Shown here one piece after another: positions 27,792-37,833 of a DNA stretch of 64,000 nucleotides; positions within the stretch are counted from its first letter, which is position 1, and the number at the start of each line of letters is the position of its first letter. Made by a program: the position numbers and the translations under genes. This stretch comes from Mesorhizobium shangrilense (GTDB taxonomy: Bacteria > Pseudomonadota > Alphaproteobacteria > Rhizobiales > Rhizobiaceae): the NCBI RefSeq assembly GCF_040537815.1, contig NZ_JBEWSZ010000001.1, forward strand, positions 1,736,001 through 1,800,000, written 5' to 3'. Under the pieces are notes generated by a model. That model was not told where the DNA came from. It was given only the letters and a program-made list of their open reading frames with translations, and made no database searches.

Positions 27792-28399
27792 ATGAACCGA
27801 CCGGCAACAGTCGACGAGGACGCGTGGCGTCCATGGCATCCGACGGAACTGGCACGGCGCCTTAACGGCTTGTCGAAGCCCTGGTCCCTAGTCGGAGGCT
27901 GGGCTCTCGACCTCTGGCACGGAAGCCAGACCCGCGATCACGAGGACCTGGAATTCACCATCCTGCGCGAGGATTTTGAGACCTTTCGCCGTGCGCTGAA
28001 AGGCATGCGTTTCCACACGGTCGCCAGCGGCATCATCGAGCACCTGCTGGCGCGCAAGGTGCCACCGGCAGAGATTTCGCAGATATGGGTGCGAGGATAT
28101 CCAGCAGCGATGCTGGCGGGTCGACATGATGATCGAGCCGAGAAACGCCGGACCTGTGGGTCTACAAGCGCGACGCCGCCATCACCCGGCCGCGCGCCGA
28201 GGTGATTGCGGTCACACCGGAAGGCCTGCCCTATCTGAAACCGGCGGCCGTCCTGCAGTTCAAAGCCAAATACAGGCGCGACAAGGACGAGCTCGATTTC
28301 GCCAATGCCTTGCCAAAGCTGGAACCATTGGAGCGGGCATGGCTAAAGGCTCGCCTTGCGACAGCTCGTCCCGGCCACGAATGGGCAAGTCTGCTCTAG
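27792..28399 (+). pseudogene. broken nucleotidyltransferase of the aminoglycoside adenylyltransferase-like family
   Basis: The first 100 codons encode a nucleotidyltransferase-like start with GGWALDLWHG and TRDHEDLEF, the G-G-x12-D-x-(D/E) pattern of this fold. The frame then shifts twice by one base: near 28095-28096 (GG run) and near 28143-28145 (AAA run). Dropping one base at each restores one continuous frame, passing WRVDMMIEPRTPDLWVYKRD and VTPEGLPYLKPAAVLQFKAK to a TAG at 28397. The net product is truncated after about 137 residues. Both indels are in short homopolymers, so sequencing error is a real alternative. Confidence 0.75.
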
Positions 28400-28408
28400 C
28401 GCCACATG

Positions 28409-29149
28409 CTAGTACTCCTGGCTGGTCGGCCGGAACAGGATCTCGTTGATGTCGACCTCGTCGGGCTGGCTGATGGCGAACACCACCGTCCTGGCGAAGG
28501 AATCCGCGGGGATCGCCACCCGATCATAGAGCGCCCGCACGCCTTCGGCGACGTCGGCCTCGGTGACGCTGTCGGGCAGTTCGGTCGCCACCGCGCCGGG
28601 TGAGATGATGGTGGTGCGGATGTTGTGCGGCTTCACCTCCTGGCGCAGACCTTCGGAGATGACGCGCACCGCGTGCTTGGTCGCGGCATAGACGGCACCG
28701 CCCGGACCGACCTTGTGGCCGGCCACCGAGGACACGTTGATGATGTGGCCGCTCTTTTGCGTCTTCATGTGCGGCAGGGCGGCTGCGATACCATAGAGCA
28801 CGCCTTTGATGTTGACGTCGATCATCCGGTCCCAATCCTCGACCTTGCCGCGCTCCAGTGGCGAGTGCGGCATCAGGCCGGCATTGTTGATGATGACGTC
28901 GACGCGGCCGTGTGTCTTGACCGCGTGATCGACGAGACGCCGGACCTGGCCGACATCGGTCACGTCGGTCTGCAGGATGGCGTCCTTGCCCAGTGAAAGC
29001 TCACTGGCGAGCGCCTGCAGCCGGTCCAGACGGCGCGCGCCCAGCACGAGCTTCGCGCCTTCTTTGGCAAGAAGCCGTGCGGCGGCTTCGCCCAGCCCGC
29101 TGCTGGCGCCGGTGATGACGACGACTTTGTCCTTGATGTTCTCGGTCAT
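28409..29149 (-). CDS. short-chain dehydrogenase/reductase
   Basis: The 246-residue classical SDR has the cofactor motif TGASSGLG near residue 14, NNAG near 88, the active-site Ser in INVSSVAG and Y-x3-K in YAATKHA. It oxidises or reduces a hydroxyl/carbonyl with NAD(P)H; ARRLDRL after strand 2 suggests NADP preference. It is the last gene of a leftward operon with an aldo/keto reductase and a cupin, divergent from a LysR gene. The gap to the aldo/keto reductase is 27 bases. Confidence 0.9.
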   Translation of the reverse strand: MTENIKDKVVVITGASSGLGEAAARLLAKEGAKLVLGARRLDRLQALASELSLGKDAILQTDVTDVGQVRRLVDHAVKTHGRVDVIINNAGLMPHSPLERGKVEDWDRMIDVNIKGVLYGIAAALPHMKTQKSGHIINVSSVAGHKVGPGGAVYAATKHAVRVISEGLRQEVKPHNIRTTIISPGAVATELPDSVTEADVAEGVRALYDRVAIPADSFARTVVFAISQPDEVDINEILFRPTSQEY

Positions 29150-29176
29150 GATTTCTTCCTTGTCTTTTCGATCGCC

Positions 29177-30572
<1,396 letters not shown>

Positions 30573-30650
30573 GGTTTTCATCCCTTCTTCAGACGGGCAA
30601 TTCACGGCCCGCCGATTTTCAGGGCTGCCTGTTTTAGGTGCCCGATTGTG

Positions 30651-30670
30651 ATGCCCCTTATCTAGGGCAT
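30651..30670. promoter_or_regulatory. candidate LysR operator between the cupin operon and lysR
   Basis: ATGCCC and GGGCAT flank an eight-base AT-rich centre in the 155-base divergent region. LysR-type regulators bind interrupted palindromes of about this size in shared promoter regions. Confidence 0.4.
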
Positions 30671-30727
30671 GCGATTGGTCGCGATTAGCTGCTATATCCG
30701 GCATGCACCTATGAGAGGGACTCATGA

Positions 30728-31621
30728 ATGCCTCGGGATAACCTGAATGAACTGACAGCGTTTCTCGCCGTCGCGCGCGAAGAGAGCTTCACCAGGGCGG
30801 CGGCGCGGCTCGGCGTCTCCCAATCCGCTTTGAGCCACACGGTTCGTGCGCTGGAGGAGCGGCTGGGCTTGCGGCTTCTGACCCGCACCACGCGCAGCGT
30901 GTCGCCCACCGAAGCCGGCGAGCGCCTGTTGCGCACCGTTGGGCCAAGGCTCGACGAGATCGAGACTGAACTGGCCGCGCTCAGCGCATTGCGTGAAAAG
31001 CCCGCCGGCACCATCCGCATCACGGCCGGCGAACACGCCGCCGACGCGGTGCTATGGCCGGCGATTGCTGGGCTTTTGCCGGACTATCCCGACATCAGGA
31101 TAGAGATCATCGTCGATTACGGCCTGACCGACATCGTCGCCGAGCGCTATGATGCCGGCGTGCGGCTGGGCGAACAGGTAGCTCGAGACATGATCGCTGT
31201 GCGCATCGGCCCCGACATGCGCATGGCGGTCGTGGGATCGCCGGCCTATTTCGCCAGGCGGCCAAAGCCCCGCATGCCACAGGACCTGACCGCCCACAAT
31301 TGCATCAATCTGCGTCTGCCGACCTATGGCGGGCTCTATGCCTGGGAATTCGAGAAGGCCGGACGTGAACTGAAGGTGCGCGTCGAGGGCCAGCTGGTGT
31401 TCAACACGGCGGCGTTGCGCATGAATGCCGTGCTTGCCGGATTGGGCCTCGCCTATCTGCCTGAAGACCAGGTGCGCACGCACCTTGCCAGTGGCGAACT
31501 GGTGCGGGTGCTCTCCGACTGGTGCACGCCCTTCCCCGGCTACCATCTCTACTACCCCAGCCGCCGGCAAGCGACGCCGGCCTTTTCGCTGCTGGTCGAT
31601 GCCTTGCGCTACCGGGACTAA
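30728..31621 (+). CDS. LysR-type transcriptional regulator of the cupin/AKR/SDR operon
   Basis: The 297-residue protein has an N-terminal winged helix-turn-helix ([42 protein letters not shown]) and a periplasmic-binding-like effector domain. It belongs to the group with [27 protein letters not shown], typical of regulators beside oxidoreductase genes. Divergence from the cupin gene argues that it controls that operon. GAGGG lies before the ATG. Confidence 0.9.
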   Translation: MPRDNLNELTAFLAVAREESFTRAAARLGVSQSALSHTVRALEERLGLRLLTRTTRSVSPTEAGERLLRTVGPRLDEIETELAALSALREKPAGTIRITAGEHAADAVLWPAIAGLLPDYPDIRIEIIVDYGLTDIVAERYDAGVRLGEQVARDMIAVRIGPDMRMAVVGSPAYFARRPKPRMPQDLTAHNCINLRLPTYGGLYAWEFEKAGRELKVRVEGQLVFNTAALRMNAVLAGLGLAYLPEDQVRTHLASGELVRVLSDWCTPFPGYHLYYPSRRQATPAFSLLVDALRYRD

Positions 31622-31688
31622 AGCGTCTGGACTGTGTTCGCGGTCGTTCTATCTTCCTGCCGTATCTGACGAAACCCGGAGCATCGCA

Positions 31689-32066
31689 GTGACCGAAACC
31701 GACCTCTATCGAGGCTACATCGACTGCCTCAACAATCAGGATTGGCAAAGGCTGCATCGCTTCGTCCATGACGAGGTGCACTACAATGGTGACCGGGTCG
31801 GGCTGTCAGGCTACCGCGCCATGCTGGAGCGGGATTTTCGCGAAATTCCGGATCTCTATTTCGATGTCCAGCTCTTGATCTCCGAGCCGCCGTTCGTCGC
31901 CAGCCGCCTCCAATTCAATTGCACACCGAGGGGGACGTTCTTCGACCTTCCCATCAACGGTCGGAAAGTCTCCTTCAGCGAGAATGTCTTCTATGAGTTT
32001 CTGGACGACAGGATCAGGAGCGTCTGGTCGGTGATCGACAAGGCAGCGATCGAAGCGCAGCTTTGA
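31689..32066 (+). CDS. SnoaL-like/ester cyclase family protein
   Basis: The 125-residue protein fits the SnoaL-like fold: DLYRGYIDCLNNQDWQRLHRFVHDEVHYNG, a central FREIPDLYFDVQLLISEPPFVASRL and the strand ISFSENVFYEF-like end (VSFSENVFYEFLDDRIRSVWSVID). Members are small cone-shaped enzymes or binding proteins; the catalytic role is not evident. The GTG at 31689 is taken as the start because GGAG lies about eight bases upstream. The gene follows lysR by 67 bases. Confidence 0.75.
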   Translation: MTETDLYRGYIDCLNNQDWQRLHRFVHDEVHYNGDRVGLSGYRAMLERDFREIPDLYFDVQLLISEPPFVASRLQFNCTPRGTFFDLPINGRKVSFSENVFYEFLDDRIRSVWSVIDKAAIEAQL

Positions 32067-32431
32067 GGGCATGTCGCGCCTTCATAAACGCCCGATGAAT
32101 CCTACCGTCTATCGGGGCAATCGCCTGGCGTTTTTGAATTGCTACTCTGTCGACGTTTGTGCTGCCCCTCACCTGCCTGCCGGCATCCTCTCCCCGTATA
32201 GTGACCGGGGGGGACGCTGTCATCGGCGATTTCGCCAATCTCCAACGCCGCAACAAGGCGCCGACAGCGCGGCCAGCCCATCTCTCCCCGTCACTATACG
32301 GGGGGAGATGTACGGCACGACAGTGAGGGGCAGCGCTGACTTTCGATCGATGGCGCGCTCACTGCCATAGGCGCAAGCGGACATCGGCTACCGTTCTGCG
32401 ACGAGCTTTAGCCCAACCGTTCGTACCGTCC
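32067..32431. other. 365-base intergenic region holding a palindromic element
   Basis: Between the SnoaL-like gene and the convergent end of the Opp ATPase gene. Almost half is the palindromic repeat at 32161-32334; the rest shows nothing else. Confidence 0.7.
32161..32334. repeat. palindromic intergenic element, copy 1
   Basis: About 174 bases. The ends GCTGCCCCTCAC and GTGAGGGGCAGC are perfect reverse complements. Inside, two hairpins (CTCCCCGT-atagtg-AC and its reverse complement) face each other, and GCGATTTCGCCAATC is shared with copy 2 at 40554-40708. The design is that of a non-coding mini-element or bacterial interspersed repeat. It lies between genes converging at 32066 and 32432. 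Confidence 0.8.
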
Positions 32432-33196
32432 TCAACCCGCTCCGGAATGCGTGACGCTCGGCCACGCCGCCAGCAATTCCCTTGTGTAGTCTTCCCTTGG
32501 CGCGCCGAACAGCGAACCCACCTCGCCGCCCTCAACCACCTTGCCGGCACGCATGACGACGGCGTTTTCGGCGATCAGCCGCACGATCGCCAGATTGTGG
32601 CTGATGACGATCAGCGTGATGTTTTGGGACCTTCTGATGTCCTGCAGCAGGTTGAGCAGGTCGCCCTGAACCGAGACGTCGAGGCCGGCGGTGGGTTCAT
32701 CGGCGATCAGGATCGATGGCTTCATCAAGAGCGCCCGGGCGATCGCCACGCGCCGTGCCTGACCGCCGCTGATCTCGTGCGGGTATTTGTCGATGACCCC
32801 GGGCGGCAGGCCGAGCCGGTTCAGGATGACGCGCAGCCGCTCGTGCGTTGCCGCGTGCGGCTCCCGCAGCACCGTGCCGACCTCGTTCATCAGCGTGCTG
32901 ATGCGGCTGCGCGGCGACAGCGAAGCGGCCGGATCCTGGAAGATCGGCTGGATGAAGCTGGCGCGCTGCTTCAGCGCGGCACGGCTGTGCACCAGCGGAT
33001 TGCCGAGGATGCGGATCTCGCCCTGGTCAAGCTTCTGCAGGCCGAGAACGGCGCGCATCAGCGTTGTCTTGCCGGAGCCGGATTCACCGACAATGCCAAA
33101 GCACGTGCCTTGCGGGATGGACAGCGAGACACCATCAAGCGCGGCGGTCTCGCCGAAGCGCAGTTGCGCATTGCTGATCGAGATCGCGTCGGTCAT
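32432..33196 (-). CDS. oligopeptide-type ABC transporter ATP-binding protein (OppF-like)
   Basis: The 254-residue ATPase has Walker A GESGSGKTT, the signature SGGQARR, Walker B LIADEPTAGLD and the H-loop SHNLAIV. It lacks the C-terminal oligopeptide_ABC extension seen in its partner. It energises import with the partner ATPase and the two permeases upstream. It overlaps the OppD-like gene by four bases and is the last gene of the transporter operon. Confidence 0.92.
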   Translation of the reverse strand: MTDAISISNAQLRFGETAALDGVSLSIPQGTCFGIVGESGSGKTTLMRAVLGLQKLDQGEIRILGNPLVHSRAALKQRASFIQPIFQDPAASLSPRSRISTLMNEVGTVLREPHAATHERLRVILNRLGLPPGVIDKYPHEISGGQARRVAIARALLMKPSILIADEPTAGLDVSVQGDLLNLLQDIRRSQNITLIVISHNLAIVRLIAENAVVMRAGKVVEGGEVGSLFGAPREDYTRELLAAWPSVTHSGAG

Positions 33197-34182
33197 GGCG
33201 TCTGCAATCGCAGGCAGCGGGCGCTGTGACCGGCGTCATTGCCGACCGGATAATCGCCGGGATTAACGGCCGCGCATTCCTCGAACGAGACATCACAGCG
33301 TCCGTTGAAGATGCAGCCGGGCGGCCGCTGGCGCGGGTCCGGCAAGTCGCCGGCAATCACAGTGAAGCAATTCTGTGAGGCATCGGCATGGCGCTCGCGA
33401 TCGATCGGCACCTCGCAGTCGAACAGCATGCGCGTATAGGGATGGCCCGGTCGGCGTTGAACCTCTTTCACCGTGCCGCTTTCCAGTTTCTCGCCGGCAT
33501 AAAGAACCGAAATGGCGTCGCAATATTCGGTGACCAGGCCGAGGCTGTGCGTGATCAGCAGCACCGCACAGCCGATGCGGTCGCGCAAGCCGATGATCTC
33601 GCGCATGATCTGCGCCTCGACGGTGACGTCGAGCGCCGTGGTCGGCTCGTCGGCGATCAGCAGCGCCGGTTCGGACAAGAGCGCCATGGCGATCACCACG
33701 CGCTGGCGCATGCCGCCGGACAGTTCGTGCGGATACTGGTTCATGCGCCGCCCGGGGTTGCTGAGCTTTACCTTGGCCAGCGCATCTTCAGCCATCTCAA
33801 CCCGGGTCTTGCGATCACTGCCGGGCGAACGCCGGCGCAGCACTTCGCAAAGCTGCGTGCCGATGGTGAACACCGGATTGAGCGACAGCATCGGGTCCTG
33901 GAAGATCATCGCCATGCCGCGACCGCGCAAGGCAGCCGTCGCGTTGTGCTTGGTCAGGTCGAAACTCCTGCCGTCGATGGTCGCCGTGCCCGAGGTGACC
34001 CTGGCATTGTTGGCGAGCAGGCCCATCAGCGCGAAGGCGACGGTGGATTTGCCGCTGCCGGATTCGCCGACAAGGCCGAGCATTTCTCCCTTTTGTATGT
34101 CCAGCGACACGCCGCGCAATGCATGCGCGGTGCCCTGTGGCAGGGTGTAGTCGACCGACAAATTGCGCAGCGAAATCGCCAT
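33193..34182 (-). CDS. oligopeptide-type ABC transporter ATP-binding protein (OppD-like)
   Basis: The 329-residue ATPase has Walker A GESGSGKST, signature LSGGMRQR, Walker B LLIADEPTTALD, and the C-terminal oligopeptide transporter domain with a cysteine-rich stretch (GCIFNGRCDVSFEECA and ARCLR) that can hold an iron-sulfur cluster in relatives. The ATG at 34182 overlaps the permease stop (TGATG), which sets the start although the frame runs on upstream. Confidence 0.93.
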   Translation of the reverse strand: MAISLRNLSVDYTLPQGTAHALRGVSLDIQKGEMLGLVGESGSGKSTVAFALMGLLANNARVTSGTATIDGRSFDLTKHNATAALRGRGMAMIFQDPMLSLNPVFTIGTQLCEVLRRRSPGSDRKTRVEMAEDALAKVKLSNPGRRMNQYPHELSGGMRQRVVIAMALLSEPALLIADEPTTALDVTVEAQIMREIIGLRDRIGCAVLLITHSLGLVTEYCDAISVLYAGEKLESGTVKEVQRRPGHPYTRMLFDCEVPIDRERHADASQNCFTVIAGDLPDPRQRPPGCIFNGRCDVSFEECAAVNPGDYPVGNDAGHSARCLRLQTP

Positions 34183-35024
34183 CAGCGCGCGCCCGCCGTC
34201 TTCGGATCGATGACGCGCCGCAGCGCTTCGCCGAGCAGGGTGGCGCCGAGCGTGGCGATGGCCAGCACGAGGGCAGCAGCGACGGTTGGCCACCAGGACT
34301 GGTTGATGGAGATGAAGCCATCCTTGATCAGCGTGCCCAGCGAGGATTTCGGCGGCTGCACGCCAAAGCCGAGGAAGGAGAGCGAGGCCTCGAAGGCGAT
34401 CACCACTGGCAGGTTCATGCTGGCCAGCACGATGATCGGTCCGGCGACATTGGGCAAATAGTGCCGGAACACGATGGTGAGGGGATGGACGGCGAGCATC
34501 CGTTCGGCCTCTATGAAGCTCAGATTGCGCAGGGTTTGCGCGCGGGCGCGCGCCATGCGGCCGAACTGCGGGATGAAGACGACTGTGACCAACAGCACGA
34601 AGGTGGCCGAACCCTTGCCGTAAAGCGCGATCAGCGCGAAGGCCAGGATCAGCGGTGGGAAGGCGTTGACGATATCGAAGATAGCCGTCACCGCCCTATC
34701 CACCCAGCCGCCAGCGATGCCGGCGACAATGCCGATCAGCGAGCCGAGGATCGACGAGATGACGACGATCATCACCGCCAGCGTCAGCGCATAACGGGTA
34801 CCGACCGAAGTGCGCGCCAACAGGTCGCGGCCGAGATTGTCGGTACCGAGCAGATGCGCCAGCCCGGGGGCCGCGAAGCGGGCCTTGATGTCGATTGCGT
34901 TCGGGTCGGGGCTTATCAGCGGTCCAAACAGCGCGAACACCAGGATGAAACCCGTGAAGGCGAGGCCAAGCCGGCCGTCGCGTTCCGAGCAGATGCGCTT
35001 GAGCGTCACGACCAGCCCGCTCAT
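34182..35024 (-). CDS. oligopeptide-type ABC transporter permease (OppC-like)
   Basis: The 280-residue membrane protein has about six transmembrane segments and the C-type permease layout: SPDPNAIDIKARFAAPGLAHLLGTDNLGRDLLARTSVGTRYAL, then the EAA loop AERMLAVHPLTIVFRHYLPN. The start at 35024 overlaps the OppB-like stop (ATGA). A long upstream extension of the frame is antisense-type filler and not part of the gene. Confidence 0.92.
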   Translation of the reverse strand: MSGLVVTLKRICSERDGRLGLAFTGFILVFALFGPLISPDPNAIDIKARFAAPGLAHLLGTDNLGRDLLARTSVGTRYALTLAVMIVVISSILGSLIGIVAGIAGGWVDRAVTAIFDIVNAFPPLILAFALIALYGKGSATFVLLVTVVFIPQFGRMARARAQTLRNLSFIEAERMLAVHPLTIVFRHYLPNVAGPIIVLASMNLPVVIAFEASLSFLGFGVQPPKSSLGTLIKDGFISINQSWWPTVAAALVLAIATLGATLLGEALRRVIDPKTAGAR

Positions 35025-35986
35025 CCCCGCCCCGCCGCGATACGGGGGTCGAGCAGCGCGTTGATCATGTCGACCACGAGATTGGCGACGATATAGAAGG
35101 CGACGATAAAGACGACGCAGGCCTGCACCACCGGATAGTTGCGCTGCGCGATCGAGTTGAAGATCAGGCTGCCGATGCCGGAACGGGCGAAGATGATCTC
35201 GACGACCACCGAGCTGCCGATGAGATCGCCAAGACCGATGCCGAGGATCGACACCACCGGCACAAGTGCAAGCTTCAGCGCGTACAGGCCGACGATGCGG
35301 TATTCGGACACCCCATAGGCGCGCAGCGTGCGCACATGCAGTTCGGCCAGCGTGTCGAGGAGTGCCGCACGCACAAGCCGCGAGATGTAGCCGACCCAGC
35401 CCAGCGCCAGCGCCACGCTGGGCAGGATCAAGTGCTGCAGCCGGTCCATGACGTCGCCGGGGTCGCCGGCCCCCGCCACCGGCAGCCAGTGTAGGCCGAT
35501 GGCGAAGATCAGGAACAGGATGACCGACACCACCAGCGTCGGCGTGGTGATGAAGGAGATCGACAGCAGCGCCAGCCCGCTGTCGAGCCACGAGCCCGGT
35601 TTGAGTGCCGCGATGACGCCGATCGGAATGCCCACCACCAGCGCCAGCGTCAGCGCGCTGAAGGCCAGCGCCAGCGTGTTGGGAATAACGTCAAGCACGA
35701 TGTCGAGGATCGGACGGTGCGAGACGACGTCCTCGCCGAAATTGCCGGTCACGGCGCGGCTGGCGAACAGCCAGAGCTGCTCGAGCATGCCGCGGTCGAG
35801 GCCCATGTCATGGATGATCTGGGCGCGCAGTTCCGGCGTCGCCCTGGGCCCCAGCATAACCGAGGCGAAGTCCCCTGGCACCAGGCGCACCATCAGGAAC
35901 AGCAGCAGCGTGGCGCCGGCGATGGTCAGCACCATCGACGCCAGACGGCTCGCGATGAAAGCAACGGTCCGTTGCGATCTGGTCAT
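35021..35986 (-). CDS. oligopeptide-type ABC transporter permease (OppB-like)
   Basis: The 321-residue membrane protein has the OppB pattern: an N-terminal helix followed by LFLMVRLVPGDFASVMLGPRATPELRAQIIHDMGLD, then five more helices and the EAA loop LAELHVRTLRAYGVSEYRIVGLYALKLALVPVVS. Together with the OppC-like partner it forms the transmembrane channel. The start at ATG 35986 is set by homology; the frame continues into the repeat region upstream, which is not coding. The gap to the binding-protein gene is 281 bases. Confidence 0.92.
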   Translation of the reverse strand: MTRSQRTVAFIASRLASMVLTIAGATLLLFLMVRLVPGDFASVMLGPRATPELRAQIIHDMGLDRGMLEQLWLFASRAVTGNFGEDVVSHRPILDIVLDVIPNTLALAFSALTLALVVGIPIGVIAALKPGSWLDSGLALLSISFITTPTLVVSVILFLIFAIGLHWLPVAGAGDPGDVMDRLQHLILPSVALALGWVGYISRLVRAALLDTLAELHVRTLRAYGVSEYRIVGLYALKLALVPVVSILGIGLGDLIGSSVVVEIIFARSGIGSLIFNSIAQRNYPVVQACVVFIVAFYIVANLVVDMINALLDPRIAAGRG

Positions 35987-36267
35987 GGGTAGTCGAACTT
36001 GGTCAATGGCTTCAACCTGTTCTGGAGATGGCCAATTGTCGACGCTGACGCTAGGTCCCCTCATCCGGCCGCTTCGCGTCCACCTTCTCCCCGAGGTGAG
36101 AAGAGGCTGGCGCTTGTGCCGACTCCTCCTCTCCCCTTGGGGAGAGGTCGGATTGCCCCGAATTGCTCTTTGCAAATCGGTCTTGGCAATCCGGGTGAGG
36201 GGGTCTTTGGCCTTATGCGACTTTCTCTACCATAAACGGGGAGTGTTGGCGGCAGCCCCCTTCCCGC
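35987..36267. other. 281-base gap within the Opp operon, mostly repeat
   Basis: Between the binding-protein gene and the OppB-like gene. It holds the palindromic repeat at 36056-36204, which could act as an mRNA stabiliser that lets the binding protein be made in excess over the permeases, a known role of such repeats. Confidence 0.5.
36056..36204. repeat. palindromic intergenic element of a second type
   Basis: About 149 bases. The ends CCCCTCATCCGG and CCGGGTGAGGGG match as reverse complements at 11 of 12 positions. The inner part has CCTCTCCCC/GGGGAGAGG arms around TT, and a CTTCTCCCC stretch similar to the other elements, but the core differs from copies 1 and 2. Confidence 0.7.
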
Positions 36268-37812
36268 TCACGCCTTGTCAAAAAACTCGAACTGCCAGTC
36301 CTTGCCATTGGGCAGGAACATCGGCTTCAGCCAGGCCGCGTCGACGAAGAAGTTGCGGCCGTGCGTGATCCAGATGCAGGAGGCCGATTCATCGAGCAGC
36401 TTCTGCATGTTGACATAGATCGCCTCGCGCTTGGCCTTGTCCAGCGTCTCCAGCCCCTCCTGATGCAGCTTGTCGAATTCGGGGCTGTTCCAGCGCTGCC
36501 AGTTCCAAAGGCCGATCTGGCTGGCGAGGAACCACTGCGTCTGGAAACTCGGGTCGAACTTGGAGGTGTAGGGGATCAGCGTCAGCTCGAGGTCCTTGCT
36601 GGCATCGCCGGCGCCGAGCGCCCAGTAGGCGCCGGAATCCATGGCATTGATGGTCAGCGTGATGCCGACTTCAGCGAGGTTGGCCTGCGCGATCTGCGCC
36701 ACCGCCAGCGAGGTCGCGTCGTTGAGGCAGGTGAAGGTGAAGGTCAGTCCCGTCTTGCCGGTCTCGGCGAGCAGCGCCTGCGCCTTGGCGACATCCCTGG
36801 TGTAGAGCGGCGCATCGGCCCAGTTGCCGAGCAGGCCGGGCGCCAACAGCGTCTTGGCGCGCGAGGTGGCGCCGGAATAGGCGCCCTGGATGATGGCATC
36901 GACATCGATTGCCCAGCGGATCGCCTGGCGCACCTTGATATCGGCGAGATCGCCCTTCACCACATTGATGCCGATCCAGGTGTAGTCGATGCCGGGAATG
37001 TCGATCACCTTGGTGTCCGGCAACCCCTTGGCGGTGGCGAGCTGGTCGGCATCAAACGCCGTGAAGTCAAGTTCCTTGGCCTGGTAGGACAGGAAGGAGG
37101 TCTTGTGCTCGGGGATGATCTTGCCGGTGATCTCATCGAAATGCGCCTTGTAGGCCCCCTTGTAATCAGGGTTGGCGGCGAGCACGAACTGCTCCTTCGG
37201 TCGCCATTCCTTGAGCACCATCGGGCCGGAGCCGATCAGCGTGGTGGCGATCTTGTCGCCCAGTTGCTCCGCGGCTTTCTTTGACAGGATCGCGCCCGAC
37301 GCATCGCAGATGCCGATCAGCCAGAGCGCGGCCGAGGGATGCTTGAGGACCAGCTTGCCCGTGTATTTGCCGGTGACCTCGACCGATTTCAGCGCTTCCA
37401 GATCGTCGGCATAAGCAAGCTTCTTGCCGTTCTTGTCGCCGTTGATGTAGCGGTCATAGGTGAACTTGACGTCGTCGGCGGTCATCTCGCCGAAGCCGCC
37501 GGTGAACATCTGACCGGGGTTGAGTTCGAAGTCGAACTCGGTGTCCGAGATCTGCTTGATCTCCTTGGCCGCATCGTTGGTCCAACTGGTCTTGCCCGGC
37601 TCGAAGCGCACCAGCGTCTGGCAGACCGCACGGATGATGTTGCCTTCGGTGGTGCCGACGCGATTGCCAGGGTCGAGATTGCCGATGTCGGCATCGACGG
37701 CGATGATCGGGTTGGTCCTGGCACCAGCCGCCATCGCGAAGCGGGTATAGGGCAGGATCGCCAGTGCCGACGAGCCGGCCAGGAAAGTTCTACGATCGAG
37801 TTTCATACGCAT
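36268..37812 (-). CDS. ABC transporter solute-binding protein, family 5, Tat-exported
   Basis: The 514-residue protein has a twin-arginine signal (LDRRTFLAGSSALAIL, residues 5-20) and the SBP_bac_5 fold: LDPGNRVGTTEGNIIRAVCQTLVRFEP, MTADDVKFTYDRY, IKVRQAIRWAIDVDAI. It delivers substrate to the OppBCDF-like importer. GGGGGA seven bases before the ATG supports the start. The ligand is unknown; the CocE-type hydrolase just upstream hints at an amide or ester-bearing compound. Confidence 0.93.
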   Translation of the reverse strand: MRMKLDRRTFLAGSSALAILPYTRFAMAAGARTNPIIAVDADIGNLDPGNRVGTTEGNIIRAVCQTLVRFEPGKTSWTNDAAKEIKQISDTEFDFELNPGQMFTGGFGEMTADDVKFTYDRYINGDKNGKKLAYADDLEALKSVEVTGKYTGKLVLKHPSAALWLIGICDASGAILSKKAAEQLGDKIATTLIGSGPMVLKEWRPKEQFVLAANPDYKGAYKAHFDEITGKIIPEHKTSFLSYQAKELDFTAFDADQLATAKGLPDTKVIDIPGIDYTWIGINVVKGDLADIKVRQAIRWAIDVDAIIQGAYSGATSRAKTLLAPGLLGNWADAPLYTRDVAKAQALLAETGKTGLTFTFTCLNDATSLAVAQIAQANLAEVGITLTINAMDSGAYWALGAGDASKDLELTLIPYTSKFDPSFQTQWFLASQIGLWNWQRWNSPEFDKLHQEGLETLDKAKREAIYVNMQKLLDESASCIWITHGRNFFVDAAWLKPMFLPNGKDWQFEFFDKA

Positions 37813-37833
37813 TCTTGTTCCCCTTCTTGTTGG

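Noticed and set aside
27792..28399. Programmed frameshifting in the nucleotidyltransferase gene
   Set aside because: Two shifts in the same direction with no slippery heptamer or stimulatory structure make decay or sequencing error more likely.
34182..35591. Long form of the OppC-like permease starting at 35591
   Set aside because: The extra 189 residues are rich in Arg, His and Gly, overlap the OppB-like gene out of frame, and the ATGA overlap at 35021-35024 is the natural start.
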